A DNA stretch of 64,000 nucleotides from JACKNG01 sp050184115 (GCA_050184115.1 JBFXAQ010000003.1:372001-436000); one strand, 5' to 3'. Positions 16,723-25,497 are shown, counted from the stretch's first letter. Program-made: numbers and translations. Notes: generated by a model from the letters alone, not told the origin.

Positions 16723-17889
16723 TCAGTAGGACTTGGGCAGGCCGAGCACGCGCTCGGCGATGTAGGACAGCAGCAGCGGCGGGCTGATCGGCGCGATGCG
16801 GTGGATGAGGCATTCGCGCAGGTAACGCTCGACGTGGTACTCCTTGGCATAACCCATGCCGCCATGGGTCATGACGGCGTTGGTGCAGGTGGCGAAAGCC
16901 GCCTCGGCGGCGAGGTACTTGGCGGCATTGGCCTCGGCCCCGCATTCCTCGCCGCGGTCGTAGCGCGCGGCGGCGTCGAACACCAGCAGGTTGGCCGCGG
17001 TGAGCTCCGCCCAGTTCTTCGCCAGCGGGTGCTGCACGGCCTGGTTCTGACCGATCGGCCGATCGAACACCACGCGCTCGCGAGCGTAGTCGGTGGCGCG
17101 CTGCAGGGCGGCACGGCCGATGCCGACGAGACCCGCCGCGACCAGGATGCGCTCGGCATTGAGCCCGTGCAGAAGATAACGGAAGCCGCGACCTTCCTCA
17201 CCAATGCGGTGTTCGAGCGGCACTGGCAAGCCGTCGAAGAAGATCTCGTTCGAGTCGACGCACTTGCGACCCATCTTGTCGATGACGCGGATATCGCAGT
17301 AGCGGCGGTCGAGATCGGTATAGAAAAGTGACAGGCCGTCGACGGGCCGCGCACAGTCCTCGATCGGCGTGGTGCGCGCAATGAGCATGATCTTGTTCGC
17401 CACCTGCGCGGTCGAGATCCAGACCTTCTCGCCGTGGACGAGGTAGCGGTCGCCATCGCGCACGGCGCGCGTCTTGAGCCGCGTCGTGTCGTGCCCGGTA
17501 TTCGGCTCTGTGACGCCGAAGCAGGCGATGTCCTCGCGCCGGATGATGCGCGGCAGCCAGGTGCGGCGCTGTTCTTCGTTGCCGTGGGCGATGAGGGGAT
17601 TGAGCCCGAAGAAGCCGACACCGATGGCCGACAGGCCGCTGTTCGCCGCGCCCGACTCGGTGATGGCCTGGAGCACCAGCGCCGCCTCGGTGACGCCGAG
17701 CCCGGCGCCGCCGTATTGCTCCGGCACACCGACGCCGATCCAACCGTCCTCGGCGATGGCGCGGCAGAAATCCTCGGGAAACTCGCCGCTGTCGTCGTGT
17801 GCGAGCCAGTAGGCATCGTCGAAACGGCTGCAGAGCTTCAACACCGACTCGCGGATCTGGCGTTGCTCAGGCGTCAGGTTGTGGTCCAT
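16723..17889 (-). CDS. Acyl-CoA dehydrogenase
   Basis: 388 residues, full length for the family. The N-terminal domain starts LTPEQRQIRESVLKLCSRFD; the FAD-binding middle contains ACFGVTEPNTGHDTTRLKT and VHGEKVWISTA; the C-terminal four-helix part has ATDYARERVVFDRPIGQNQA and THGGMGYAKEYHVERYLRE. These enzymes introduce a double bond next to a CoA thioester carbonyl. The start ATG immediately follows the stop of the TetR gene with no gap, so translation is coupled. The substrate may be a branched or cyclic acyl-CoA; nothing in the sequence fixes it. Confidence 0.92.
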   Translation of the reverse strand: MDHNLTPEQRQIRESVLKLCSRFDDAYWLAHDDSGEFPEDFCRAIAEDGWIGVGVPEQYGGAGLGVTEAALVLQAITESGAANSGLSAIGVGFFGLNPLIAHGNEEQRRTWLPRIIRREDIACFGVTEPNTGHDTTRLKTRAVRDGDRYLVHGEKVWISTAQVANKIMLIARTTPIEDCARPVDGLSLFYTDLDRRYCDIRVIDKMGRKCVDSNEIFFDGLPVPLEHRIGEEGRGFRYLLHGLNAERILVAAGLVGIGRAALQRATDYARERVVFDRPIGQNQAVQHPLAKNWAELTAANLLVFDAAARYDRGEECGAEANAAKYLAAEAAFATCTNAVMTHGGMGYAKEYHVERYLRECLIHRIAPISPPLLLSYIAERVLGLPKSY

Positions 17890-18564
17890 TCAGGCCCTCC
17901 TCGGTGCGGCGCGCGCGGGCGCGGTGGATGGTTGTTCCGGGGCGTCGGCGTCACGCGGCAGCAGGCGCGGTGCGACCAGGTCGATCAGGCGCCGGACGAC
18001 CGCACGGGTGAGGTCGGCATCCGGCGCGATGCTGGCCTGGATGACCAGGCCGCGCAGTGCACAGCGCACCAGGATCAGCACTTCGCGCACCTCGCCGTCG
18101 TCGCCGCTGGCCGCACGGTAGAGCCTCAGCGCCTGCGCCTCGAACGCGCTGTTCCATTGCGCCAGGGTGGGCTGGACACGCGCGCGCAATGCGGCGTCGG
18201 TGCGCATGGCGTTGAGGATCTCGAGCAGCGCGCGGTAGGCGCTGGTGTCGACCAGGCGGCTCCACATGGCCGCTAGTTCGTCGGCAACAACGCGCTCACG
18301 GCGTTGCGCCGACACCGCGACGACTTCGAGCGAGGTCTGCATGAGGCGTTCGGCGACGGCGACGACGAGGTCAGCCTTGGCCGGGAAGTGGTGTTGCATC
18401 GCCCCGCGCGAGACGCCGGCGCAATCGAGCACGCGCCCGATCGACGTCGCCGCGTAGCCGTGGCGATCGAGGCAGTCGATGAAGGCATCGACGATGCGCG
18501 CATGCATCAGCGAACTCTTGGCCCGCTGGCGGGCGCGTGGCGGCGAGCCGGTGATGGCGACCAT
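17890..18564 (-). CDS. TetR/AcrR family transcriptional regulator
   Basis: 224 residues from ATG 18564. The helix-turn-helix lies near the N-terminus: IVDAFIDCLDRHGYAATSI followed by CAGVSRGAMQHHFPAKADLV, a classic TetR DNA-binding domain. The remainder is an all-helical ligand-binding domain with a disordered Pro/Ala tail. It is the first gene of the operon with the acyl-CoA dehydrogenase and LLM enzyme. A 46-bp near-perfect palindrome 42 bases upstream of its start is the obvious operator, so it is probably autoregulated and released by an acyl-CoA or related ligand (inference). Confidence 0.9.
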   Translation of the reverse strand: MVAITGSPPRARQRAKSSLMHARIVDAFIDCLDRHGYAATSIGRVLDCAGVSRGAMQHHFPAKADLVVAVAERLMQTSLEVVAVSAQRRERVVADELAAMWSRLVDTSAYRALLEILNAMRTDAALRARVQPTLAQWNSAFEAQALRLYRAASGDDGEVREVLILVRCALRGLVIQASIAPDADLTRAVVRRLIDLVAPRLLPRDADAPEQPSTAPARAAPRRA

Positions 18565-18605
18565 CGACGCCCTCCCCGCGCGGATGATGCGCACACCTTA
18601 GGTCG

Positions 18606-18651
18606 CGCTTCGGTAAAAAACAATACGATCGTACTGTTTTTAGCCGAAGCG
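18606..18651. promoter_or_regulatory. 46-bp palindromic operator upstream of the TetR gene
   Basis: Each arm is 23 bases and 20 of 23 positions pair. The outer ends are CGCTTCGG / CCGAAGCG and the centre is ATACGATCGTAC inside an A-run and a T-run. It sits 42 bases before the TetR start, and palindromes of this kind centred on TACGATCGTA are typical TetR-family operators. Its length is about twice a normal single site, so it may bind two dimers. Confidence 0.65.
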
Positions 18652-18678
18652 ACGCTCGCGATTACCAGAGGATCTCAC

Positions 18679-18766
18679 GGGGTCTGACCCCGCGGCTCAG
18701 GCGGAATGCAGGAAAAACAACGAATTATCGCTCGGGGTCAGGCCCTCTCGCTCGGGGTCAGACTCC
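18679..18766. repeat. REP-like inverted element with AT-rich core
   Basis: GGGGTCTGACCCC (18679-18691) faces the inverted, slightly degenerate GGGGTCAGGCCC (18734-18745) across a 42-base core that includes an AT-rich GAAAAACAACGAATTATCG. A further degenerate copy GGGGTCAGACTCC follows at 18754-18766. The same 13-mer recurs near 23.2 kb and 34.1 kb. Confidence 0.7.
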
Positions 18767-18777
18767 GCCGCGTCGGG

Positions 18778-19194
18778 TCAGGCGGCGAGTTCCTGCGCCG
18801 TCGACAGCTCGTGGAGGAAGCGCAAGGCCTGCAAGGGCGACATTACGAGCGGTTCGAAGCGCTCCATGCCGAACTCGTGCAACAAGTGACCGACGGCACC
18901 ACCGTCAGCCGCGTAGCCCATGCGCCAGTCGCCGAATAGCGGCTCGTCGACGTACTCGTAGGCGATGATGGTGACGGCGTCGTGACGGGGATCCTCGGCG
19001 ATGTCGAGGAACAGTGCGTTGACCTCGGCGCGGGGGCCTTCGAGCACCTGCAGGAACCAGCGCGACTGGTAACTGAGCATGCCGCAGATACCGAGCTTGT
19101 CGTTGTTCGCACGGGCCGTGCGCAGGATGTTCTGGATGTCCTGCAGGGACATGTCGCGCGCGGCGCGCGAGCAGTAGATGAGTCGCACCGGCAT
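18778..19194 (-). CDS. BLUF-domain blue-light sensor protein
   Basis: 138 residues, a single BLUF domain with a short C-terminal cap. The flavin-binding residues are in place: Tyr7 in RLIYCSRA, Asn31 in ARANNDKLGICGML and Gln49 in WFLQVLEG, matching the canonical Tyr/Asn/Gln set for photoactivation with FAD. A Trp-Arg-Met segment (DWRMGY) is near the usual switching residue. It has no output domain, so it must act through a partner, possibly the divergently transcribed histidine kinase 112 bases away. ATG 19194 follows GGAG by eight bases; a GTG at 19203 is the alternative. Its stop codon falls in the last bases of a REP-like repeat tract. Confidence 0.9.
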   Translation of the reverse strand: MPVRLIYCSRAARDMSLQDIQNILRTARANNDKLGICGMLSYQSRWFLQVLEGPRAEVNALFLDIAEDPRHDAVTIIAYEYVDEPLFGDWRMGYAADGGAVGHLLHEFGMERFEPLVMSPLQALRFLHELSTAQELAA

Positions 19195-19306
19195 GGGCGG
19201 CACTCCGTGAACGGTGGGTTGCCCGGGCTAGCGGCTGGGGCACGCGGAACTTTAGGAATCGTGGCCGTGGCCGCTATGGGCGACACCGGCCCGCAGCGGA
19301 ACACGC

Positions 19307-21154
19307 ATGTCACCAGCCACCACCACCCTCGTCGCCATCGGCGCGCACGGCTCACCGTTCGAAGCCTGCGTGGCGGCGATCGATGCCACGCCGCAGCTGA
19401 CGGGACTCGTCGTCGAACACGCTCCGGATCTGCGCAAGGGCCTCAAGACCCTGCGCCGGCGAGATGATGTCGCCGCGGTCCTGGCAGTCGTCGATGCCGA
19501 CGGTCTCGACGGCTTTCTCGATTTCTGCCGCACGCTGCGCAAGGTCATGCACGAGACGACCCTGCGCGTGATCGCCTGCCGCAGCGGCAACTGGCCGGTG
19601 GCGGACCTCGATCTCATCGTCGAGCACGGCATCGACGCCATCGTCGACGAAGGCGATTGCCAGGCCGACCGCTTCCTCGCCCTGCTCGGCGCCAACCTGC
19701 GCACCTACCGCGATTTCCAGGACGACCGTGCGCGTCGCGCCGTCGAGCAGGATCTGCTGACTACGCTCGCCCGATTTTCGCGCACCGAGCTCGGCGTCGC
19801 CGATTGCCTGGCCGAGTTCACGCGCAGCATCGCGCGCATCAGCGGCGCGGTGCTGGCCAACGCGGTGGCGGTACGCAAGGACGGCCGCATCGAGCGTTCG
19901 CGCATCACCTACCGCGCCGCCGGCACCAACACGGACGCCGCGGACAAGCTGCTCGCCATCGATCCCACGCCGGATCGGCCGGTCGTCACGCGTGCCGCCG
20001 AGGGCGGGTGCCTGGCGGTGTCGTTGGACGAGAGCCCGCGCTTCTACCGCGATCTCGGCGAACTGGTCGGCATGCCGCTGGCCGGCAGCATCGCCGTGCC
20101 GCTGAAGAGCTTCGCGCGCACACTTTGCGTGGTCGAATGTTTCCTGCCCGAAGGCGGCCTGGATGGCGTCTCGGTCGACCTCGTCGCCCTCATCGAGAAA
20201 TCGAGCGCGCAGCTCGGCGTGCTGCTCGAACGACACGAAGTCGAGACCCGCCTCAAACGCCAGTACCAGCGCCTCAAGGGCACGCTGGCCGAATTGTCGA
20301 CCACCCGCGAGGCGCTCGGCCAGGCCGAAAAACTCGCCGCCGTCGGCCAGCTCGCCGCCGGCATCGCGCACGAGATCAACAATCCCATTGCCTACGTGCT
20401 GTCGAATTTCTCGCCCCTCGACGAATACCTCGAATGCATGTCACAACTGCTCGATCTGCACGGCCGTTTCGTCGCCGCGATCGACGCCCATGACGATGTT
20501 CAAAGCCGCACCCTGCGCTCCTCGCTGGACGATCTCGGCCGCGAGATCGACATCGACTTCGTGCTCTCCGACGTGCGCTCACTGGTCAGCGAATCACGCA
20601 GCGGCCTGCTGCGGGTCAAGGACATCGTGGTCAACCTCAACGAGTTCGCGCGCAAGGATTCGCTGGAGGCGAGCCCTGCCGATCTGAACCACGGCCTGGT
20701 GTCGACCCTCAAGATCGTGGCACCGCAGTACAAGGACGGGGTGGTGTTCGAATGCGAGTACGGCGAGCTGCCCGAAGTGCCCTGCCATCTCGGCCTGCTC
20801 AACCAGGTGTTCCTCAACATCGTGCAGAACGCGTGCCAGGCGATGGATGGCCGTGGCCACCTGCGCATCAACACCTGCGTGGCCGGTGACGAAGTCGTGA
20901 TCGGTTTCCGCGACGACGGCCCGGGCATGCCGGCCGATGTCATCGAACACGTCTTCGATCCTTTCTACACCACCAAGCCGGTCGGCCAGGGCACCGGGCT
21001 CGGACTGTCGGTGTCGCACGGCATCGTGCAGCGCCACGGCGGACGCATCGAAATCGACAGCACGCCCGGTCACGGCACCGAGTTCCGCGTCGTGCTGCCG
21101 CTCGCGGGTCTCACCGCCAGCGCCGACGACAGCCTCGCCGCGGCCGTGGCCTGA
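19307..21154 (+). CDS. Sensor histidine kinase with receiver-like and GAF-like N-terminal domains
   Basis: 615 residues. Residues 1-135 have the alternating beta/alpha pattern of a receiver domain but no clear phospho-acceptor pocket. Residues about 150-310 look GAF-like. The kinase core follows: phospho-acceptor His in AAGIAHEINNPIAYVLSNF near residue 356, N-box NIVQNACQAM, G1 box DDGPGM, F-box DPFYTTK and G2 box GTGLGLSVSHG. There is no transmembrane segment, so it senses a cytoplasmic signal. It is divergent from the BLUF gene and 73 bases upstream of the deacetylase gene. No partner response regulator lies next to it. Confidence 0.9.
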   Translation: MSPATTTLVAIGAHGSPFEACVAAIDATPQLTGLVVEHAPDLRKGLKTLRRRDDVAAVLAVVDADGLDGFLDFCRTLRKVMHETTLRVIACRSGNWPVADLDLIVEHGIDAIVDEGDCQADRFLALLGANLRTYRDFQDDRARRAVEQDLLTTLARFSRTELGVADCLAEFTRSIARISGAVLANAVAVRKDGRIERSRITYRAAGTNTDAADKLLAIDPTPDRPVVTRAAEGGCLAVSLDESPRFYRDLGELVGMPLAGSIAVPLKSFARTLCVVECFLPEGGLDGVSVDLVALIEKSSAQLGVLLERHEVETRLKRQYQRLKGTLAELSTTREALGQAEKLAAVGQLAAGIAHEINNPIAYVLSNFSPLDEYLECMSQLLDLHGRFVAAIDAHDDVQSRTLRSSLDDLGREIDIDFVLSDVRSLVSESRSGLLRVKDIVVNLNEFARKDSLEASPADLNHGLVSTLKIVAPQYKDGVVFECEYGELPEVPCHLGLLNQVFLNIVQNACQAMDGRGHLRINTCVAGDEVVIGFRDDGPGMPADVIEHVFDPFYTTKPVGQGTGLGLSVSHGIVQRHGGRIEIDSTPGHGTEFRVVLPLAGLTASADDSLAAAVA

Positions 21155-21227
21155 ACGCCCGGCGCTGGACGCCGACAGCCGCGCACGGCTATCGTCCCCC
21201 GCGTCCACACGGGGAGGACACGGGACC

Positions 21228-22115
21228 ATGGCGGAGCATCGGCTCTCCTGCTGCATCACCTTCGATTTCGACGGCATGTCGTCCTGGATCGGCACGCTCA
21301 AGACGCGCAACCCGAGCATGGTCTCGCGTGGCCAGTTCGGCGCCGTGGCCGTGCCGCGGCTGCTCGACCTGCTCGCCGCGCGCGGCATCGAAGCGAGCTT
21401 CGCCGTGCCCGGTCACACCGCTTACGCCTGGCCGCGCCTGGTCGAGCGCATCGCCACCGCCGGCCACGAACTCGTTCACCACGGCTGGGTGCACGAGAAC
21501 CCGGCGAGCTTCGACCCGGCCGGCGAACTGCGCGTGCTCGAACGCGGCCTCGAAGCGCTCGAACGCGTCGCCGGCGTACGTCCGCGCGGCTATCGATCAC
21601 CAGCCTGGGACTTGAGCGAGCGCAGCGTCGAGTTGCTCATCGAGCACGGCTTCCACTACGACTCGAGCTGCATGGGCCACGATTTCCGCCCCTACTACCT
21701 GCGCACGGGCGATGCCTGGTCGGTCGACGACCCCTTTCACTTCGGCGTCACCACCGGGCTGGTCGAGATGCCGGTGACCTGGCTGCTCGACGACTTCCCG
21801 CCGGCCGAGTTCGTCCTCGGCATGAACACCGGGCTGCAGGCGCCGAGCCTGATCGAGGAGAACTGGCGCGCCGATTTCGACTACGCCTGGCGCGACCAGC
21901 CGGGTGGCGTCTACATCCTCACCCTGCACCCGCAGACCATCGCGCGCGGCCGCTACTTCCTCATGCTCGAACGCCTGCTCGACTACTTCGCCGGCCACGA
22001 CGGCGTGGTGTTCGAATCGATGGGCCGTTACGTCGAGCGCTGGCGCGCGGCCAACCCGCTGGACGCCTGGAAGACGGCCAATCCCGATCTCACCGGCGCG
22101 CACGCGATCGAATGA
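21228..22115 (+). CDS. Polysaccharide deacetylase family protein (PgdA/allantoinase-like)
   Basis: 295 residues of the NodB fold. The metal-binding motifs are CCITFDFDG near residue 13 and GHELVHHGWVHENP near residue 85, with RGYRSPAWD providing the conserved Arg and later TLHPQTIARG the C-terminal His. The sequence resembles the HpPgdA and allantoinase-like branch, which acts on peptidoglycan or on small amides. No signal peptide is visible, so a cytoplasmic small-amide substrate is more likely than cell wall. The stop overlaps the start of the C45 hydrolase by four bases (ATGA), tying the two functionally. GGGGAGGA precedes ATG 21228. Confidence 0.85.
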   Translation: MAEHRLSCCITFDFDGMSSWIGTLKTRNPSMVSRGQFGAVAVPRLLDLLAARGIEASFAVPGHTAYAWPRLVERIATAGHELVHHGWVHENPASFDPAGELRVLERGLEALERVAGVRPRGYRSPAWDLSERSVELLIEHGFHYDSSCMGHDFRPYYLRTGDAWSVDDPFHFGVTTGLVEMPVTWLLDDFPPAEFVLGMNTGLQAPSLIEENWRADFDYAWRDQPGGVYILTLHPQTIARGRYFLMLERLLDYFAGHDGVVFESMGRYVERWRAANPLDAWKTANPDLTGAHAIE

Positions 22116-23140
22116 ACGACAGCTTTCCCGTCCTCGAACTCGCCGGCGATGCACACGCCCGTGGCCTTGCGTGCGGACACCACTTTGCCGCACGCATCGC
22201 CGCCGCCTGGCGTTTCTACAGCGAGCAGGTGTTCACACTGAGCGCGATCGACGCGGCGACCATCCGGCAACGTGCGACGCGCGTGCGCGAACTCGTCGGC
22301 GACTTCGAGCCCGCCTACTGCACCGAGATCGAGGCCATGGCCATGGGCGCCGGCCTCGAACCGTGGCAGCTCTACTGCCTCAACGCGCGCACCGAGATCC
22401 TCAACGCGACCGTCGGCGAGTGCACCGCGCTCTACTTCGCCCGCGGCGGCGTGCTGGGGCAGACCTGGGACTGGCTCGAGCCGCTCGAGGACCTCGCCGT
22501 CATCACCCGCAGCGTGCATGCCGACGGCCGTCGCGTACTGGCCTTCTGCGAACCCGGCATGCTGGCCAAGATCGGGTTGAACGACGCCGGCCTCGGCGTG
22601 TGCCTGAATTTCCTCGTCGCTCCGCACAGCCTCGACGGCGTACCGGTACACGTGGTGCTGCGCGCCGTGCTCGACAGCCCCGACCTCGACAGCGCCCGCA
22701 ACGCCATCGCCCGCTCGGGACACGGCAAGGCCTCCAACTTTCTCATCGGTGACGCCGTCGGCCACGGCGCGAGCATCGAGATCGCGGGCGACGAGACCGC
22801 CGAACTCGCCGCCGTCGACGGTGTGCTTGCGCACACCAACCACTGCGTCGCTCCGCGCCTCGCCGCGGGGCGCTTCGTCATCCCGACCTCCCCCGAGCGC
22901 CTCGACACGGTGCGGCGGCTGGCGCTGGGCAGTACGTCGCAGGATGTCGCCGCGCTGCAGGCCGTGCTCGCCGGCGGCGCAGGCAGCGGCACGCTGACGG
23001 TGCCCTACCACCCGGAGCCCGTGCTCGGCGATCTCCCGGTCGGCACCTGCGCGACGGTGGTGATGGATCTCGCCGCGCGCACCATGCACGCGAAGAAAGG
23101 GCCGCGTCCCGGCGCCGTCTACACCGCCATCGCGGTGTAG
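22112..23140 (+). CDS. C45 family Ntn-hydrolase (acyl-CoA:6-APA acyltransferase-like)
   Basis: 342 residues. The family nucleophile is Cys104 in VGECTALYFARGG; the precursor normally cleaves itself before this Cys. Other family features are EIEAMAMGAGL, QTWDWLEPLED and the ASNFLIGDAVGHGASIE region with the downstream THTNH-like AHTNHCV. Members form or hydrolyse amide bonds of acylated amines and beta-lactam precursors. No export signal is present. Translational coupling with the deacetylase suggests consecutive steps on one amide substrate. It ends at the edge of the tandem repeat array. Confidence 0.85.
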   Translation: MNDSFPVLELAGDAHARGLACGHHFAARIAAAWRFYSEQVFTLSAIDAATIRQRATRVRELVGDFEPAYCTEIEAMAMGAGLEPWQLYCLNARTEILNATVGECTALYFARGGVLGQTWDWLEPLEDLAVITRSVHADGRRVLAFCEPGMLAKIGLNDAGLGVCLNFLVAPHSLDGVPVHVVLRAVLDSPDLDSARNAIARSGHGKASNFLIGDAVGHGASIEIAGDETAELAAVDGVLAHTNHCVAPRLAAGRFVIPTSPERLDTVRRLALGSTSQDVAALQAVLAGGAGSGTLTVPYHPEPVLGDLPVGTCATVVMDLAARTMHAKKGPRPGAVYTAIAV

Positions 23141-23150
23141 ACGCCCGTCA

Positions 23151-23375
23151 CCACGCCCAAGCCCTGGCAGGGGGTCTGACCCCGCGCGGGGTCAGACCCC
23201 GTCGCTATCCCGACCGCCACCACGCCCAAGCCCCGGCAAGGGGTCTGACCCCGAACGGGGTCAGACCCCGTCGACATCCCGACCGCCACCACGCCCGAGC
23301 CCCGGCAAGGGGTCTGACCCTGAACGGGGTCAGACCCCGTCGACACCCCGACCGCCCCCACGGCCCGAGCCACGG
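23151..23375. repeat. 69-bp tandem repeat with REP-like hairpins (three copies and a remnant)
   Basis: Copies start at 23151, 23220 and 23289, with a degenerate fourth start at 23358. Each holds GGGGTCTGACCCC, a 4-base loop (GCGC or GAAC) and GGGGTCAGACCCC, a 13-bp perfect stem in copies 1 and 2 and one mismatch in copy 3. The array fills the gap between two convergent genes and could stop transcription from both sides. Because 69 is a multiple of three, the array stays open on the minus strand and encodes a spurious 23-residue repeat. Confidence 0.9.
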
Positions 23376-23380
23376 CACCG

Positions 23381-25495
23381 TCAATAAGGCCGCCGCACCG
23401 TGAACAGCACCGTGTCCGCCACGCGACCATCGGCCGCGCGCAATTCCAGGCGATGGAAGCCCGGCCGTGGCGCCCAGGCGTGGGCGGCATCGGCCTCACC
23501 GAGGCGCGCGCCGTCGAGGTAGAGCGCGGCGCCGGTAGTCGCGCCGCGGCTGCGCACGAAGACCTGCTGGTGCTCCGGCGGGATGTCGGGGTCGAGCGCG
23601 ATGACGACGCCGTTCGGTGGACTGGTGATGCGCGCGACCTCGCGCGCCGGCGCCGGTACCCTCACGCGGTCGATCGCCGTGCCGTCCAGGAACCAGCTCG
23701 TGCGCGGCGCCTCGACCGCGGGCTCGAAGCGCACTTCGTGCGCGACCACCCCGGGCGGCGGCACCGGCGCGCGCGAGGGCGAGGTGGCGTGCAGCACGCG
23801 CATGATCGCGGCCCAGGCCGGCGCCGCGCCCTGCACCCCGGAGACGTCGCCCATCGCATCGCCCTCGAAGTTGCCGGCCCACACGGCGACCGTGTAGCGA
23901 TCACTGAAGCCGATGCACCAGTTGTCGCGCATGTCCTTGGAGGTGCCGGTCTTGACCGCGCTCCAGAACGGCGTCGCGAGCGCGCTGTCGAGGCCGAAGG
24001 TGAGCGCCCGCGCCGCCGGGTCGGCGAGGATGTCGGCAACGAGGAAGGCGGCCGGCGCACTCATCACGCGCCGTGGCGCTGGCGCGGCCGCGCCCGGCGT
24101 GAAGCGCAGCGGACTCCACGCGCCGCCGTTGGCCAGCGCGCGGTAGGCATTGGCCTGTTCGAGCAGACTGACCTCGGCCGAGCCGAGCGCGAGCGAATAG
24201 CCGTAGTAGGCGCCGTCCTCGGTGATGCCGGCGTAACCGAGATCGACCAGCCGTTCGCGCAGCGCCTCCACCCCGACCATCACCAGCGTGCGCACGGCCG
24301 GTACGTTGAGCGAACTCGCCAGCGCGGTGCGCACGCTGACCAGGCCCTTGAAATCGCGATCGTAGTTCTGCGGGATGTAGAGCCCGCGCGCCGTTTCGAG
24401 ATCGATCGGCGAATCGTCGAGCAAGGAGACCGGCGTGAGGTAGCCGCGCTCGAGTGCGAGCCCGTAGAGGAAGGGTTTGAGCGTCGATCCGGCCTGGCGC
24501 TGCGCGGTCACCCCGTCGACGGCCGCGGCGGTCGAGGCCGGACCGGCCGAACCGACCCAGGCCAGCACCGCGCCACTCGCGTTGTCGACGACCAGTGCCG
24601 CGCCGTCGCGCACGTTGCGCCCGTCGAGCGCGGCGAGATGGTCGCGCAGGATGTCGTGGACCGCGGCCTGCAGGCGCGCGTCGAGCGTGGTCGCCACGCG
24701 CGCCCCGGGCGCGAGGGTGAAGCGGCGCGCGAACTGCGGCGCCAGCGCCGGCACCGGTGGCAGTTGCCCACGTCCGTCGAGCACGGCGGCAGCGAGACGT
24801 TCGAGGCGTGCGCAGGGCACCGGCCAGTCGCGCCGCGCGGCCAGCCGGCAGGCGCGTGCCGCGGCGTGCCGCGGTGACGCGTTCGGCGCCGCCACGAGCG
24901 TCGCCAGCAGCCACGACTCAGCGTCGTCGAGCCCCGAGGGATGCTTGCCGAACAGCACCCGCGCGGCGGCGTGTACGCCGACCAGTTCGCCGCGCAGCGG
25001 CACGCGGTTGAGCCACGCCTCGAGGATCTGGTCCTTGTGCCAGTGCGTCTCCAGCGCGCGCGCCGCGCGCAACTGGGCGAGCTTGTCGAAGACGTCGCGG
25101 TGCAAGCCGGCACGCAGACGGCGTGGTTCGAGCAGCGCCGCGAGCTGCATGCTCAAGGTGCTCGCGCCACGCCGTGGACCACCGCTTGCCCAGGCCCAGG
25201 CCGCCGCCGCCAGCGCCTGCCAGTCGACCCCGGCGTGGCTGGCGAAGCGCTGGTCTTCAACGGCGACGACCGCCGCGCGCAGCGCGGGTGAGACCTCCTC
25301 CAGCGTGACCCAGTCGAGACGCATCGCGGTCTCGTCCGTACGCCGCGCGTGCAGCGGCTCGCCATGCAGGTCGAGCAGCCAGGCATAGGACGGCCGCCAG
25401 GCCGCGCGCACCGCTTCGAAGTCCGGCGTCGCCGCGGCCGTCGCTGTCATCGCCACCGTCGCCAGCCCGAGCAGGGCGAGGACGGCGAGGCGCAT
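23381..25495 (-). CDS. pbpC: Penicillin-binding protein 1C
   Basis: 704 residues. A short signal anchor (RLAVLALLGLATVAMTATAAA) precedes the glycosyltransferase domain with VVAVEDQRFASHAGVDW near residue 77 and GASTLSMQLAALLEPRR. The transpeptidase domain has SxxK as AGSTLKPFLYG near residue 340, the SSLNVPAV segment and the KTGTS motif near residue 515. The C-terminal region (about 610-704) is the PBP1C-specific BiPBP_C domain. The enzyme polymerises and cross-links peptidoglycan in the periplasm. It starts two bases after the alpha-2-macroglobulin gene, the standard yfhM-pbpC arrangement of Proteobacteria. Confidence 0.93.
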   Translation of the reverse strand: MRLAVLALLGLATVAMTATAAATPDFEAVRAAWRPSYAWLLDLHGEPLHARRTDETAMRLDWVTLEEVSPALRAAVVAVEDQRFASHAGVDWQALAAAAWAWASGGPRRGASTLSMQLAALLEPRRLRAGLHRDVFDKLAQLRAARALETHWHKDQILEAWLNRVPLRGELVGVHAAARVLFGKHPSGLDDAESWLLATLVAAPNASPRHAAARACRLAARRDWPVPCARLERLAAAVLDGRGQLPPVPALAPQFARRFTLAPGARVATTLDARLQAAVHDILRDHLAALDGRNVRDGAALVVDNASGAVLAWVGSAGPASTAAAVDGVTAQRQAGSTLKPFLYGLALERGYLTPVSLLDDSPIDLETARGLYIPQNYDRDFKGLVSVRTALASSLNVPAVRTLVMVGVEALRERLVDLGYAGITEDGAYYGYSLALGSAEVSLLEQANAYRALANGGAWSPLRFTPGAAAPAPRRVMSAPAAFLVADILADPAARALTFGLDSALATPFWSAVKTGTSKDMRDNWCIGFSDRYTVAVWAGNFEGDAMGDVSGVQGAAPAWAAIMRVLHATSPSRAPVPPPGVVAHEVRFEPAVEAPRTSWFLDGTAIDRVRVPAPAREVARITSPPNGVVIALDPDIPPEHQQVFVRSRGATTGAALYLDGARLGEADAAHAWAPRPGFHRLELRAADGRVADTVLFTVRRPY

Positions 25496-25497
25496 CC

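Noticed and set aside
18606..18651. Palindrome as an intrinsic terminator
   Set aside because: The A- and T-runs lie inside the arms, not after a GC stem, and it precedes rather than follows a gene.
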